Below the pieces are notes generated by a model that worked only from the letters and a program-made list of their open reading frames with translations, was not told the origin of the DNA and made no database searches. The position numbers were made by a program, and so were the translations under genes. This document shows, piece after piece, positions 16,320 through 25,463 of a stretch of 41,441 nt of DNA (position 1 is the first letter of the stretch; every line of letters starts with the position of its first letter). Source of the stretch: JAAYDI01 sp052034005 (GTDB lineage: Bacteria; Planctomycetota; Planctomycetia; Pirellulales; Pirellulaceae); NCBI GenBank assembly GCA_052034005.1, contig JBPOJB010000054.1, forward strand, positions 1 to 41,441. The letters are read 5' to 3'.

Positions 16320-17465
16320 GTGAGCGAGATCAGCGACGAATCCGAGCGGGCAGACGACCAGGATGTCCAACGCCCCTGGGCCGAGGTCTTCGACCTGACC
16401 CAGCCGGCGGACCGTGTGCCGGCGACAGACCATGCGCCGGGTGCAGACGGGCTCGTCCGGCCCGGCGAGGGCGCCCAGATCACCTGCGTCGACTACTGCC
16501 GCGAGCAGTACACGATCCAGGAGATATCCGACGTCGTGCGCTTCCTGGCGCGGCACCGGCCGACCTGGTCGGAAGTCCGCTGGATCCACATCGCCGGGCC
16601 CTGCGATCCCGCCGTAGTGCGGATGTTCGCGGACAAATACGAACTGCACCCGCTGGCGATCGAGGATGTAATGAGCCTCGATCAGCGCCCGAAGGCGGAG
16701 GATTTCCCGTTCTCCCAGGAGCATCCGGGGCGGCTGTTCATCATCGCCCGCGCCGTGGCGCGCAGGAGGGGCCGCGTGGAGTCGGAGCAGATCAGCTTCT
16801 TCCTGGGCCGCAAGACGCTCGTCTCGTTCGAAGAGAACACCCCCGACCTGCTGCACGCGGTGGAGGGCCGGATTCGAGATCCCGGTTCGCGGCTCCGACA
16901 ACATGATGTCAGCTTCCTCCTGTATGCCATGATCGACCACCTCGTAGACAGCTTCTTCCCGATCCTGGAGGAGATCTCCGCCAACCTGGACGACATCGAA
17001 GCGGCCGTGCTCAGTGACGCGCGCCAGGGCGTGCTCCCGGACATCTACCGGTTCCGGCGCGACCTGTCCCTGCTGCGTCGCGTGGCGTGGCCCATGCGAG
17101 AACTGATCTTCAAGCTGCACCGGGAGAGCCACGTCTGCCTGTCCGAGACGACGGCCACGTACCTGCGCGATGTCTACGACCACCTGGTGCAGGTGCAAGA
17201 CCTGCTCGAAACCTACCGTGAATTCGCGGATTCCCTGGCCCAGACCAATGTGTCGCTGGCCGCCAATCGGATGAACGACATCGTGAAGACGCTGACCATC
17301 GTCTCGACGATCTTCGTCCCGCTCACCTTCCTGGTCGGCGTCTACGGCATGAATATCTGGATCCCGGGACAGATCCAGGCGGGCCTGCATGTCTGGTTCT
17401 GGCTGTTCTGTGCGGCCGTCGCCGGCGGCATGCTCTACATGTTCCGGCGGTGGCGGTGGATTTGA
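16320..17465 (+). CDS. corA: CorA-family magnesium/cobalt transporter
   Basis: A 381-residue inner-membrane channel if started at GTG 16320; a TTG at 16245 is in frame, would add 25 residues and cannot be excluded, since neither has a strong ribosome site. The long N-terminal cytoplasmic domain contains LHPLAIEDVMSLDQRPKAE, the typical CorA segment, then a long helix. The C-terminus has two membrane segments joined by the signature YGMN (GVYGMNIW). The periplasmic loop after GMN lacks the usual E-L-P-E but keeps an acidic-free short form (IPGQIQAG). The first ~45 residues are acidic and likely disordered. The gene converges on the polyferredoxin gene. Confidence 0.85.
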   Translation: MSEISDESERADDQDVQRPWAEVFDLTQPADRVPATDHAPGADGLVRPGEGAQITCVDYCREQYTIQEISDVVRFLARHRPTWSEVRWIHIAGPCDPAVVRMFADKYELHPLAIEDVMSLDQRPKAEDFPFSQEHPGRLFIIARAVARRRGRVESEQISFFLGRKTLVSFEENTPDLLHAVEGRIRDPGSRLRQHDVSFLLYAMIDHLVDSFFPILEEISANLDDIEAAVLSDARQGVLPDIYRFRRDLSLLRRVAWPMRELIFKLHRESHVCLSETTATYLRDVYDHLVQVQDLLETYREFADSLAQTNVSLAANRMNDIVKTLTIVSTIFVPLTFLVGVYGMNIWIPGQIQAGLHVWFWLFCAAVAGGMLYMFRRWRWI

Positions 17466-17496
17466 GTGTTGCACATCCGGGCGGGAGACCCGGGCA

Positions 17497-17518
17497 CAGG
17501 CCGGAGGTCGACGGCCTG
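17497..17518. terminator. Possible bidirectional hairpin between convergent genes
   Basis: CAGGCCG and CGGCCTG flank an eight-base loop in the 72-base gap between corA and the polyferredoxin gene. The stem is perfect but lacks a T-tract on either side. Confidence 0.35.
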
Positions 17519-17537
17519 CCGACCCCGCTCATCCGGG

Positions 17538-18806
17538 TCATCCCGTCCCGCTCCGCTCGGGCTCACGACTCCCCACTTCGATCGCCTTGCGCGGTTGGGT
17601 GGGGCAGGCTACCTGGCATGCGCCGCACCCGTTGCAGCGCTGCAGATCCACGTGCGGCGTGAGCGTGTATTCCTGTTCGTCGAAGACGAGTCGGATCGCG
17701 CCGTACGGGCAGCGGTTGCGGCAGATCGCACACTCGCGATCGCGGCCCAACAGGCAGATGTCCATGTCCACCCGCGGGACGCCGATGGTCGCGTGCACTT
17801 TCTGCGACAACGTGACCGGTGAAATCGCGCCGCTCGGGCAGACCAGCGTGCATCGGTTGCATGATTCCCAGCAGTAGTCGTTGTCGAAGGTGATGAGCGG
17901 CGCCAGGAGCCCGCCGATCCCGTACCGGCCGATGTCGGGCTGGATGATCTCTGCGGCACAGGCGCGCGCGCAGTTCCCGCAGCGCAGGCACAGGCTGGTG
18001 AACCACTCTTCAGCCACGGCGCCGGGCGGGCGCAGCGGCTGTCGGCGGCGAGGGTTCCATCGCGACAGGATGGCGGCCCACGCCAGGCCCAGCGCGCCGC
18101 CCAGGACGAGACGACGCGAAAGACCGGTCCGCGGCGGCGGGGGAGCCGTGGGCGGCACCCGAGTCGCGCGAGGCACGGCGAGTCGGAGGGCACGCCGCGT
18201 GACCGCGGCCAGCAGATCCTGGAGCCCGCCGAGCGGGCAGATCCGCGTGCACCATGCATGCGGCCACCACAGGCTGATCGCCAACACCAGCGCCAGCCCC
18301 AGCGCCGCCCAACTCGGGGCGAAGCCGAACCGGCCGTGCGCCGTGCCGGCCGCGCCGCTCAGGAGCGCGAGCGGATCGAGCCACAGCAGCACCGGGTAAC
18401 CGAGGGCCGCTCCGGCCAGGATGACGAGCGTCAGCGCCTGGCCGAGAAGCGGGAGGCGGCGCGGCGGCCGCCGCCCGCAGCGGCGTCCCAACCAGCTCGC
18501 CCCGTCGGCGCCGCAACCGGTGGGACAGATCCAGCGGCAGAACCCGCGGCGCCATCCGCAGGCAAGCAGCGCGACGACGAGCCCCGGTATCGCGAACACG
18601 GACACGGTCCATCTCGCAAGTGCGCTCGCGGCGACCACCAGGGGGCTCGCAGCGGGCACGAGGATCGGCCAAGGCTCGGCCACCGCGCGCAACAGCATCA
18701 CGGCGACGGCGAGCGCGGCGAGCCGCGTCAGGTGGCGCGGGTGGACGCGCGGGGTCCAGCGCCGGCGGGCTCCCCCCTGCACACCTTCAGGCTGCTGCGT
18801 GTTCAC
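17538..18806 (-). CDS. Membrane polyferredoxin, NapH/NosR-like 4Fe-4S protein
   Basis: A 422-residue protein. The GTG at 18806 overlaps the TGA of the upstream FAD oxidoreductase (GTGA), giving translational coupling. Several membrane segments lie in the first ~200 residues. Between them are the cysteine motifs of the NapH/4Fe4S_binding_5 family: CGWRRGFCRWICPTGCGAD and WCTRICPLGGLQDL. The C-terminal soluble part has four ferredoxin-type cysteine groups: CLRCGNCARAC, CWESCNRCTLVCP, CAICRNRCP and CNGCGACQVACP. It should pass electrons between quinol and a periplasmic or cytoplasmic redox partner, most likely the adjacent FAD oxidoreductase. The actual donor and acceptor are unknown. Confidence 0.8.
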   Translation of the reverse strand: MNTQQPEGVQGGARRRWTPRVHPRHLTRLAALAVAVMLLRAVAEPWPILVPAASPLVVAASALARWTVSVFAIPGLVVALLACGWRRGFCRWICPTGCGADGASWLGRRCGRRPPRRLPLLGQALTLVILAGAALGYPVLLWLDPLALLSGAAGTAHGRFGFAPSWAALGLALVLAISLWWPHAWCTRICPLGGLQDLLAAVTRRALRLAVPRATRVPPTAPPPPRTGLSRRLVLGGALGLAWAAILSRWNPRRRQPLRPPGAVAEEWFTSLCLRCGNCARACAAEIIQPDIGRYGIGGLLAPLITFDNDYCWESCNRCTLVCPSGAISPVTLSQKVHATIGVPRVDMDICLLGRDRECAICRNRCPYGAIRLVFDEQEYTLTPHVDLQRCNGCGACQVACPTQPRKAIEVGSREPERSGTG

Positions 18807-20170
18807 CCCAGATACGCCTCCTGGTCCCGCAGGATCCGCTGGACCCTGGCCACATCCACCTCGCGCGGCAGGCACCCGTCCTGCACCGCGACGCACGCCG
18901 CCACCCCTGCCGCATGCCCGGTGACGAGACAGTTGGGGATCAACCGGACCAGATCCGCCATGCGGATCTCGGCGCTGATGCAGCGGCCGGCGGCGAGCAG
19001 GTTATCGATCCTCTCCGGCACCAGTGCGCCGTAGGGAATCTGCCACGGGCCATGTTCGGCACTGGAGGCGCCGCCCACGCCGATCACGTCGGGGTATCGG
19101 GTCCCGTTCTTGAGGTCATCCAGCGTGATCGTGTGCAGTCCGCGCAGCACGCGCGTGATGCGCACTCCCAGCTGCGGCGCCGTCTCGACCAGATACACCG
19201 GTTCGTAGCCGGGCGTCCGACGCGTCTTCTGCACGTTGTTCCAGATGAACTTCCGATGGTTCAATTCCAGGCGGGTCAGCACTTCCACGTCCAGGCCGTC
19301 GACCTCCGGGCCGTGCATGTTCACCCACCGCACGCCGGGCACGGGCGTGACGTTGCCCAAATGCCGCGGCTCAGGCGCCCCGGCTGAGCGTGCGCGATCC
19401 ACGCGGTCCAGGTTGCCGATCCGCGAGACGAGGCCGACGTTATGGGAACGCCGCTCATAGGCGGCGCCGGCCGACGCGAACAGGTCGCCGTCACCGGTCG
19501 CATCAACGACGACCCGGGCCAGAATCGCCTGGCGGCCGGACTTGCTTTCGAACACGGCGCCTTGCACCTGGTTGCCCTGGACGACGGCATCCACGCCCCA
19601 GCAATGCAGCAGGACGTCGACTCCCGCCTCCTCGACCATCTCGACCATGAGGTACTTCACGGCCTCGGCATCGACCGTCGGCGCCGTCCCCGGCCGGCGG
19701 TCGACAATGGCGCCTTCCATGCCGTCCAGGCGCCGCATCATCTCCTCGCCGATCCCTTGGCAGACCTGTTGGCCGCCCTTGACGATATGGCCGATCACCA
19801 GCAGCACGAGTCCGCCGGTCCACAGGCCGCCGAAGTGCCCGTAGCGCTCGACGATCGTGACCTGCGCACCCGCTCGCCGCGCCGCGATGGCGGCACAGAC
19901 TCCGGCCGGCCCGCCGCCGACCACCAGCACGTCGGTGGTGCGAAGCACGGGCAATTCGCGCGCAGGCTGCAGCACGCGCCCGTCCTGGACCGTCGGATTG
20001 AACCGCTGGGCCAGGACTTCTCGCGGATTGATCACGCTACTCTGAAAACCGCTCTGCTCGCCCGGATTCTGCGCGGCAGTGAGCTGGGGCCGTGACGCTC
20101 CCAGCCCGGCCGCCGCCCCGGAGACCGTCAGTGCCCGCAGCCAGTCACGGCGGCTCATCGCGTCGCTCAT
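18803..20170 (-). CDS. Tat-signal FAD-dependent oxidoreductase (FAD_oxidored family)
   Basis: A 455-residue flavoprotein. ATG 20170 is preceded by GGGAGGAG. The N-terminus MSDAMSRRDWLRALTVSG is a twin-arginine signal (SRRDWLR) followed by a hydrophobic AAAGLGA region, so the enzyme is probably exported folded with its cofactor. The FAD loop VLVVGGGPAGVCAAIAARR and the following ERYGHFGGLWTGG are typical of the PF12831 family, abundant in Planctomycetota. The C-terminal loop LAAGRCISAE completes the FAD site. The product and substrate are unknown. The overlap with the polyferredoxin gene implies a two-component electron-transfer system. It is divergent from the sugar ABC importer. Confidence 0.8.
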   Translation of the reverse strand: MSDAMSRRDWLRALTVSGAAAGLGASRPQLTAAQNPGEQSGFQSSVINPREVLAQRFNPTVQDGRVLQPARELPVLRTTDVLVVGGGPAGVCAAIAARRAGAQVTIVERYGHFGGLWTGGLVLLVIGHIVKGGQQVCQGIGEEMMRRLDGMEGAIVDRRPGTAPTVDAEAVKYLMVEMVEEAGVDVLLHCWGVDAVVQGNQVQGAVFESKSGRQAILARVVVDATGDGDLFASAGAAYERRSHNVGLVSRIGNLDRVDRARSAGAPEPRHLGNVTPVPGVRWVNMHGPEVDGLDVEVLTRLELNHRKFIWNNVQKTRRTPGYEPVYLVETAPQLGVRITRVLRGLHTITLDDLKNGTRYPDVIGVGGASSAEHGPWQIPYGALVPERIDNLLAAGRCISAEIRMADLVRLIPNCLVTGHAAGVAACVAVQDGCLPREVDVARVQRILRDQEAYLG

Positions 20171-20250
20171 CGTTCATCTCCTCCCGCTAGTCGCATACGG
20201 CAGCGCCTGGTCCATTCATAACAGGACTCGTGGTCCGCCGCTACCGCACA

Positions 20251-20259
20251 CGCTACAAT
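20251..20259 (+). promoter_or_regulatory. -10-like element upstream of the sugar ABC importer
   Basis: CGC-TACAAT lies 27 bases before the ATG at 20286 in the divergent gap with the Tat FAD oxidoreductase. The hexamer is good; a -35 is not evident. Confidence 0.35.
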
Positions 20260-20285
20260 CGGAGCTTGCACCCGGGGAACACACT

Positions 20286-21788
20286 ATGTCGCACAGCGGC
20301 CGCCAACCCGAACTGCTGCTGGAAATGCAGGGCATCGACAAGTCGTTTCCCGGCGTCCATGCGCTGAGCGACGTGTCGCTGGCGCTCCGGCGGGGGGAGG
20401 TGTTGGGCATTGTCGGCGAGAATGGGGCGGGGAAGAGCACCTTGATCAAAGTGCTCGGGGGCGCCCATCCTCCGGACAGCGGCCGGATTCTGCTGGACGG
20501 CGTGCCGGTTCTGTTCCGCAACCCGAGCGCCGCGCAGCAGGCGGGGATCTCGATCATCTATCAGGAGTTCAACCTGATCCCCGACCTGACGGTCCGCGAG
20601 AACGTGTTCCTGGGGCGCGAGCAGACCTGCGGCGGGTTCATCCGCGCCGGCCGGGAGCACCAGGAAGCCGGCCGGCTGTTCCAGAAGCTCGGCCTGCCCA
20701 TCGATCCCAAGGCACGTTGCCGCGCGCTGACGGTTGCTCAACAGCAGATGGTCGAGATTGCCAAGGCGCTGTCGATCAACGCGCGGATTCTCGTGATGGA
20801 CGAGCCGACCGCGGCGCTGACATCCCAGGAGGTCGCGCACCTGCTGGCGCTCATCGGAGACCTCAAGTCGCGGGGGATGGGCATCATCTACATCAGCCAC
20901 CGCTTGGACGAGATTTTCCGAGTGGCGGATCGCGTGATGGTGCTGCGCGACGGTCGGCAGGTGGGCACGGACGTGGTGGGTGCCGTGTCGCGCCAGCGGC
21001 TGATCGAGTTGATGGTCGGCCGGCCGATCGAATCCGAGTTCCCGAAGCACGCCGCGCAGCGCGGCCGGGAACGATTGCGGGTCGAGGGTCTGGCCAGGGG
21101 GAGCATGGTCCGCGATGTGAGTTTCTGCGCCTACAGCGGCGAGGTGTTGGGGTTTGCCGGCCTGGCGGGCGCGGGGCGCACGGAGACCATGCGGTGCGTG
21201 TTCGGCGCGGATCTGCCCGACGCCGGCCGGATTTACGTCGACGGCCGGAGCGTGCGGATCCGGCACCCGCGCGATGCGATCCGCCACCGGATCTGCCTGC
21301 TCACCGAAGACCGCAAGAGCCAGGGGCTGATCCTGTCCCAGTCGGTGCGTCACAACTTCGGCCTGCCCAACCTCGACCGGCTGGCGCACGGGCTGTTCCT
21401 GGACCAGCGCCGCGAGCGTGAGGAGCTGGCCCGGTACATCCTCGACCTGAAGATCCGCGTGGCCAGCCAGGAGCAGACGACCGCCACGCTCTCTGGAGGT
21501 AATCAGCAGAAGGTGGTGCTCGCGAAGTGGCTGGCCAAGAATGCGGACATCATCATCTTTGACGAGCCGACGCGCGGGATCGACGTGGGCGCCAAATACG
21601 AGATCTACCTGCTCATGAACCGGCTGATTGCCGACGGCAAGGCGGTGATCATGATCAGCAGCGAGTTGCCGGAGGTGTTGGGCATGAGCGACCGGATCAT
21701 CGTCATGCACGAAGGCCGGATCAAAGGCGAGATCACGCAGGTGGCGCAGGCCACTCAGGAGCACATCCTGTCGTTGGCGTACGCATGA
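20286..21788 (+). CDS. Sugar ABC importer ATPase, RbsA/MglA type
   Basis: A 500-residue protein with two fused nucleotide-binding domains, the normal carbohydrate-uptake-2 length. ATG 20286 follows GGGGA; an upstream frame to 20079 is out of the coding pattern. Domain 1 has Walker A GENGAGKST and Walker B ARILVMDEPTAALT. Domain 2 has the degenerate Walker A GLAGAGRTETM usual for this family, signature LSGGNQQKVVLAKW and Walker B IIIFDEPTRGIDVG. It energises uptake with the permease that overlaps its stop codon (ATGA at 21785). The sugar is not identifiable; ribose, galactose, xylose and rhamnose systems share this form. Confidence 0.9.
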   Translation: MSHSGRQPELLLEMQGIDKSFPGVHALSDVSLALRRGEVLGIVGENGAGKSTLIKVLGGAHPPDSGRILLDGVPVLFRNPSAAQQAGISIIYQEFNLIPDLTVRENVFLGREQTCGGFIRAGREHQEAGRLFQKLGLPIDPKARCRALTVAQQQMVEIAKALSINARILVMDEPTAALTSQEVAHLLALIGDLKSRGMGIIYISHRLDEIFRVADRVMVLRDGRQVGTDVVGAVSRQRLIELMVGRPIESEFPKHAAQRGRERLRVEGLARGSMVRDVSFCAYSGEVLGFAGLAGAGRTETMRCVFGADLPDAGRIYVDGRSVRIRHPRDAIRHRICLLTEDRKSQGLILSQSVRHNFGLPNLDRLAHGLFLDQRREREELARYILDLKIRVASQEQTTATLSGGNQQKVVLAKWLAKNADIIIFDEPTRGIDVGAKYEIYLLMNRLIADGKAVIMISSELPEVLGMSDRIIVMHEGRIKGEITQVAQATQEHILSLAYA

Positions 21789-23152
21789 GCGCGGCGGGGG
21801 AGTCATCACACGTGGAGAGATTGCTGACCGACTATGGCATGGTGCTGGTCCTGGCCGCCCTGTGCGTGCTCTTCAGCCTGCTGACGCTCAAGCAACAGGT
21901 GCCGGAGGGCCCGGCGGCGGCGGCGGAGCTGGTGCGTCAGGTCAAGGCGCGGTGCGCCACGACGGATGTGATCCTCGTGCTCGGCGCCGCCAACCAGGAC
22001 ACGGCGGCGCTGGCCCGGGCGGTGGGCCAGCAGCTGGAGCAGGGCGGTTACACCGGCGTGCAGGTCGTCGTGGGCACGCCGCGCGAGCTGCGCCTGGCGC
22101 TGGATGACATCACGCGCCAAGGCCGGTCGTGCGCCGCGATCGTCACGGCGGGGGATGTCGCGCTCTGGCCGGCCATCGAGCAGATACCGAGCAACTATCC
22201 GGCGTCCGCCGGCTTTCAGCTGCTGACGCCCGCAAGCCGGGCCTGGCTGTGGCCGGACTTCCTCAAGCAATCGAACTTGTTGGCGATCGTGGATCGGATC
22301 GTGGTGATCGCCGTGATTGCCATCGGCATGACCATGGTAATCATCACGGGCGGCATCGATCTGTCGGTGGGGAGCCTGATCGCCCTGTCGGCGGTGATCG
22401 CGACGGTGATCATGCAGCGGTTCGGTGGGGAGGAGGCGCCGGTCTGGACCGTGGGGCTGGGGTTCGCGGCCGGCATCTTGGCCTGCGGCGTCGTGGGGGG
22501 CCTGGGAGGTTGGCTGGTGGCCCAATTCAAGGTGGCGCCCTTCATCACCACGCTGGCCATCATGATGATGGCCAGCGGCGCGGCGTTCATGATCACGCGG
22601 GGCTTCTCCATCTACCGGGTCCCCGACGAATTGACCTGGCTCGGGCAGGGGCGGACCTTGGGCGTGCCGAACACCGTCATTCTCCTGATCGCGCTCTATG
22701 TCGCCGCCCACATCTTCATGTCCTACACGCGGCCGGGGCGCTACATCTACGCCGTCGGCGGCAACATCGAGGCCGCCCGGTTGTCCGGCGTCCCGGTGAC
22801 GCCTGTGATCGTGTTCGTGTACATTATGAGCGGGCTGTGCGCCGGGCTGGGCGGCTGCATCCAGGCATCGCAGATCAAGACCGGCACGCCGACCTCAGGC
22901 ACGATGTACGAGTTGTACGTGATCGCCGCGGTGGTGGTGGGAGGCACGAGCCTGGCCGGCGGGTCGGGCCGGATCCTGGGGACTCTGATCGGCGCGTTCA
23001 TCATCTCTGTCATCCAGAACGGCATGAACCTGCTGGGGATGAAGAGCGAGACGCAGAAGGTCGTGTTGGGCGGCGTCATCCTGGGAGCCGTCCTGCTGGA
23101 CAAGGTCCGCAGCGACAACCGCCTGGCCGGGTTGTTCAGGAGTCGCACCTAG
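21785..23152 (+). CDS. Sugar ABC importer permease, RbsC type, with a large inserted exported domain
   Basis: A 455-residue membrane protein overlapping the ATPase stop by four bases. The RbsC/BPD_transp_2 core starts near residue 158 (FLKQSNLLAI) and has the family hallmark GMTMVIITGGIDLSVGS. VGGTSLAGGSGRILGT follows near the C-terminus. The first membrane helix is residues ~18-35 (YGMVLVLAALCVLFSLLT). Between it and the core lies an extra ~120-residue soluble segment (~38-157), absent from enteric RbsC. It has an alternating strand/helix pattern (TTDVILVLGAA, then GVQVVVGT, then AAIVTAG) suggesting a Rossmann-like fold. By topology it should face the periplasm. I recall similar extended permeases in Planctomycetota. 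Confidence 0.85.
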   Translation: MSAAGESSHVERLLTDYGMVLVLAALCVLFSLLTLKQQVPEGPAAAAELVRQVKARCATTDVILVLGAANQDTAALARAVGQQLEQGGYTGVQVVVGTPRELRLALDDITRQGRSCAAIVTAGDVALWPAIEQIPSNYPASAGFQLLTPASRAWLWPDFLKQSNLLAIVDRIVVIAVIAIGMTMVIITGGIDLSVGSLIALSAVIATVIMQRFGGEEAPVWTVGLGFAAGILACGVVGGLGGWLVAQFKVAPFITTLAIMMMASGAAFMITRGFSIYRVPDELTWLGQGRTLGVPNTVILLIALYVAAHIFMSYTRPGRYIYAVGGNIEAARLSGVPVTPVIVFVYIMSGLCAGLGGCIQASQIKTGTPTSGTMYELYVIAAVVVGGTSLAGGSGRILGTLIGAFIISVIQNGMNLLGMKSETQKVVLGGVILGAVLLDKVRSDNRLAGLFRSRT

Positions 23153-23175
23153 CTGTATTGGCTGGAGAATTGGTC

Positions 23176-24156
23176 ATGATCATTCGATCCAAGTACACAT
23201 CCATCGTCCTGGTCGCGGCCCTGGCGCTGGGGGCCGGATCTTGTGCCCAGCCGTCCGCGGATGCGCCGCAGGCGGTCGGCACCAAGGGCAAGATCGGCAT
23301 GACCTGCATGGATCTGACGAACCCGTTCTTCAAGCTGATCGCGAATATCATGGAAGACGAGGCCGGGAAGCACGGCTATACGCTGGTGGCTTTGAACGGA
23401 GAGAATAACCCGTCCGTACAGAACAACCAGCTCGCCGATTTCGCCGCCCAAGGATATGCCGCCATCTTCCTCAACCCGGTCGACTCGAAAGCCGCCGGCG
23501 AAGGCGTCAAGAAAGCCCACGCGGCCGGGATCCCGGTCTTCACGTTTGACGTCGAAGTGACCGACGCGGAAGCGAAGGACCTGGTCGTGTCGCACATCGG
23601 GAGCGACAACTACCAGGGCGGGCAGCTCGCCGGAGAGAGCATGATGAAGGTGACGGGCGACAGCGGGAGGATCGCGCTGATCACCTATCCGGAGGTCACG
23701 TCCGCCAAGCAGCGTCGCGACGGTTTCATGGATTACCTGCAGGCGCACGACAGCAAGCTGGAAGTCGTGGCGGAGCTGAGCGCGATGGGTGCCCGGGACA
23801 AAGGCCTCGCCGTGGCCACCGACATGCTCCAGGCGCACCCCGATCTGGTGGGCATCTTCGCCGTCAACGACCCGTCGGCGCTGGGCACCTACGGGGCCGT
23901 GGTGAAGGCCGGCAAGCAGCATCAAATCACCGTGATCGGGTTCGACGCGTCGCCCGCCGGCAAGAAGGCCGTCTTCGAGAAGCAGCTCTACGACAGCCCT
24001 CAGCAGTTCCCGCGCAAAATGGCCACGGGCACCGTCGAGGCGTTTGTCAAGTACATGAACGGGGAGGAAGTCCCCAAGTCCACGTTCATTCCGTGCAGCC
24101 ACTACTACTATGAGGATGCGGTCAACGACGAAACCCGCGTGACCGAGAAGTGGTAA
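23176..24156 (+). CDS. Sugar ABC importer substrate-binding lipoprotein, RbsB-like
   Basis: A 326-residue type I periplasmic binding protein. ATG 23176 follows GGAG. The N-terminus MIIRSKYTSIVLVAALALG ends in an AGSC lipobox-like site (Cys near residue 23), so it is probably lipid-anchored, although the -3 residue is not the usual Leu. The mature protein begins IGMTCMDLTNPFFKLIA, and continues with GYAAIFLNPVDSKAAGEGV and GIPVFTFDVEV. Both are typical of ribose/galactose-binding proteins. FAVNDPSALGTYGAV and VIGFDASPAGKKA are the C-terminal lobe signatures. It follows the permease by 23 bases and completes the importer. The ligand is unknown. Confidence 0.85.
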   Translation: MIIRSKYTSIVLVAALALGAGSCAQPSADAPQAVGTKGKIGMTCMDLTNPFFKLIANIMEDEAGKHGYTLVALNGENNPSVQNNQLADFAAQGYAAIFLNPVDSKAAGEGVKKAHAAGIPVFTFDVEVTDAEAKDLVVSHIGSDNYQGGQLAGESMMKVTGDSGRIALITYPEVTSAKQRRDGFMDYLQAHDSKLEVVAELSAMGARDKGLAVATDMLQAHPDLVGIFAVNDPSALGTYGAVVKAGKQHQITVIGFDASPAGKKAVFEKQLYDSPQQFPRKMATGTVEAFVKYMNGEEVPKSTFIPCSHYYYEDAVNDETRVTEKW

Positions 24157-24196
24157 GTCCGCTCGCCCAGGCCCTGTCGATCCCGGCACGCCCGCC

Positions 24197-25414
24197 TCAG
24201 ATCTTCACGAACGTCTTGTGCCTGTACATCCAGTACAGGATCAGCCAGTACACCAGCAGGATGCAGCCGCCGCTCAAGAGAGTCTGGTACGGATCGCCCA
24301 GGATCTTGAAGGCGTCCGGCCCCAGGTGGGTCTGGAACGCGTCAAGCAGGAACGGCTCGAACAGGTGCGCAATGCAGTACGCCATGATGGAGTTCATGCC
24401 GATGACGATCAGCGGGAACGCCCACGCTTTCCATCCCCAGATGTCGACGACCAGGTAGAAACCGGCCAGCAGCAGGAGGCAGATCCCGCCGCTGTACAGT
24501 GTCCAGCTCGGGGTCCAGATGCGCTTGACGACCGGGCACACGCCCAGGTAGCCGAGCAGCGCGCCGGCGGCGAGCGTGAGGGCGCCGGCGGCGACCAGCC
24601 AGCCCACCTTCCGACTCGGCGCCCGCTCGCTCCGCAACACGCCGCCGGCGATCAATCCCAGGATCATGGTGGCCAACGTAGGGATGAAGCTCGTCGTCTG
24701 GTATCCCCCGTAGTTGTGCGTGAAGGGCTCTTCGCGCGGGAACAGGTTGAGGAACCATGTGTCGAAAGCCCAGGCGGCGTTCGTGTTCATGTTCCAATGC
24801 GCCGCGAAGCCGTGCAGGTTGTACGGCCAGTCCGCGGCCACGCCGGCTTTGACCCAGTCGAAGTTCGCATCGGGCAGCGGGTAGAGCGCGAACAGGGCCC
24901 AGTACCCGACCAGCAGCACGCCCACAGCGATCCACTGGTCCCGCACGGGACGGAACCCCAGCATGAACAGGAACCCGTAGCCCAGCCCGATCTGCGTGAG
25001 CGTGTCCTCGAACGTGTAGTAGGTCTGGCTCCTGCCGATGGACCGCAGGAAGATCCCCATCGCCACCAGCAGCAGTGCGCGCCAGAACGCGTGGAGCGTC
25101 ATGACCCACCGGGCCTGCCCGCGCGCGGACCGGCTCGCCAACGAGAAAGCCAGCGCCACGCCGACGATGAACGAGAACGATGGTTGGATCATGTCGTGGA
25201 GCGTACATCCCACCCACAGCGCGTGGCTCTGGTGATGGGCCAGAAACGCCCAGAATCCGCTCCCCGGCAGCCGCTCGGAGACCGTTGCCAGGTGCAGCAC
25301 TTCGGCCATCATCAGGAACATGACGAACCCGCGATAGGCATCCAGGGAGGCCAGGCGCCGCGAGGTGGTCGCGGGTTTGGCCAGGGCCGCAGGTGTGTCA
25401 GGCATGGCGGTCAC
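24197..25414 (-). CDS. DUF5009/HGSNAT-like multi-pass acyltransferase-type protein
   Basis: A 405-residue membrane protein. GTG 25414 is preferred because GGAG lies nine bases upstream; an ATG three codons later is possible. It begins, after a short polar tail, with RLASLDAYRGFVMFLMM, the R-x-x-SLDxxRG motif of the heparan-alpha-glucosaminide N-acetyltransferase/DUF5009 group. About ten hydrophobic segments follow, ending in YQTLLSGGCILLVYW. Relatives acetylate sugars across membranes using acetyl-CoA. It lies 49 bases downstream of the secreted ADP-ribosylglycohydrolase on the same strand, so they are probably co-transcribed. The acceptor is unknown. Confidence 0.75.
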   Translation of the reverse strand: MTAMPDTPAALAKPATTSRRLASLDAYRGFVMFLMMAEVLHLATVSERLPGSGFWAFLAHHQSHALWVGCTLHDMIQPSFSFIVGVALAFSLASRSARGQARWVMTLHAFWRALLLVAMGIFLRSIGRSQTYYTFEDTLTQIGLGYGFLFMLGFRPVRDQWIAVGVLLVGYWALFALYPLPDANFDWVKAGVAADWPYNLHGFAAHWNMNTNAAWAFDTWFLNLFPREEPFTHNYGGYQTTSFIPTLATMILGLIAGGVLRSERAPSRKVGWLVAAGALTLAAGALLGYLGVCPVVKRIWTPSWTLYSGGICLLLLAGFYLVVDIWGWKAWAFPLIVIGMNSIMAYCIAHLFEPFLLDAFQTHLGPDAFKILGDPYQTLLSGGCILLVYWLILYWMYRHKTFVKI

Positions 25415-25463
25415 GAACGGGTTCTCCGGGGGTTCCTCGGGCAGCGAAAAGCGTGGGGACGAC

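Noticed and set aside
20253..21809. A 518-residue minus-strand frame opposite the ABC ATPase
   Set aside because: Shadow of the ATPase, which has complete Walker and signature motifs on the plus strand.
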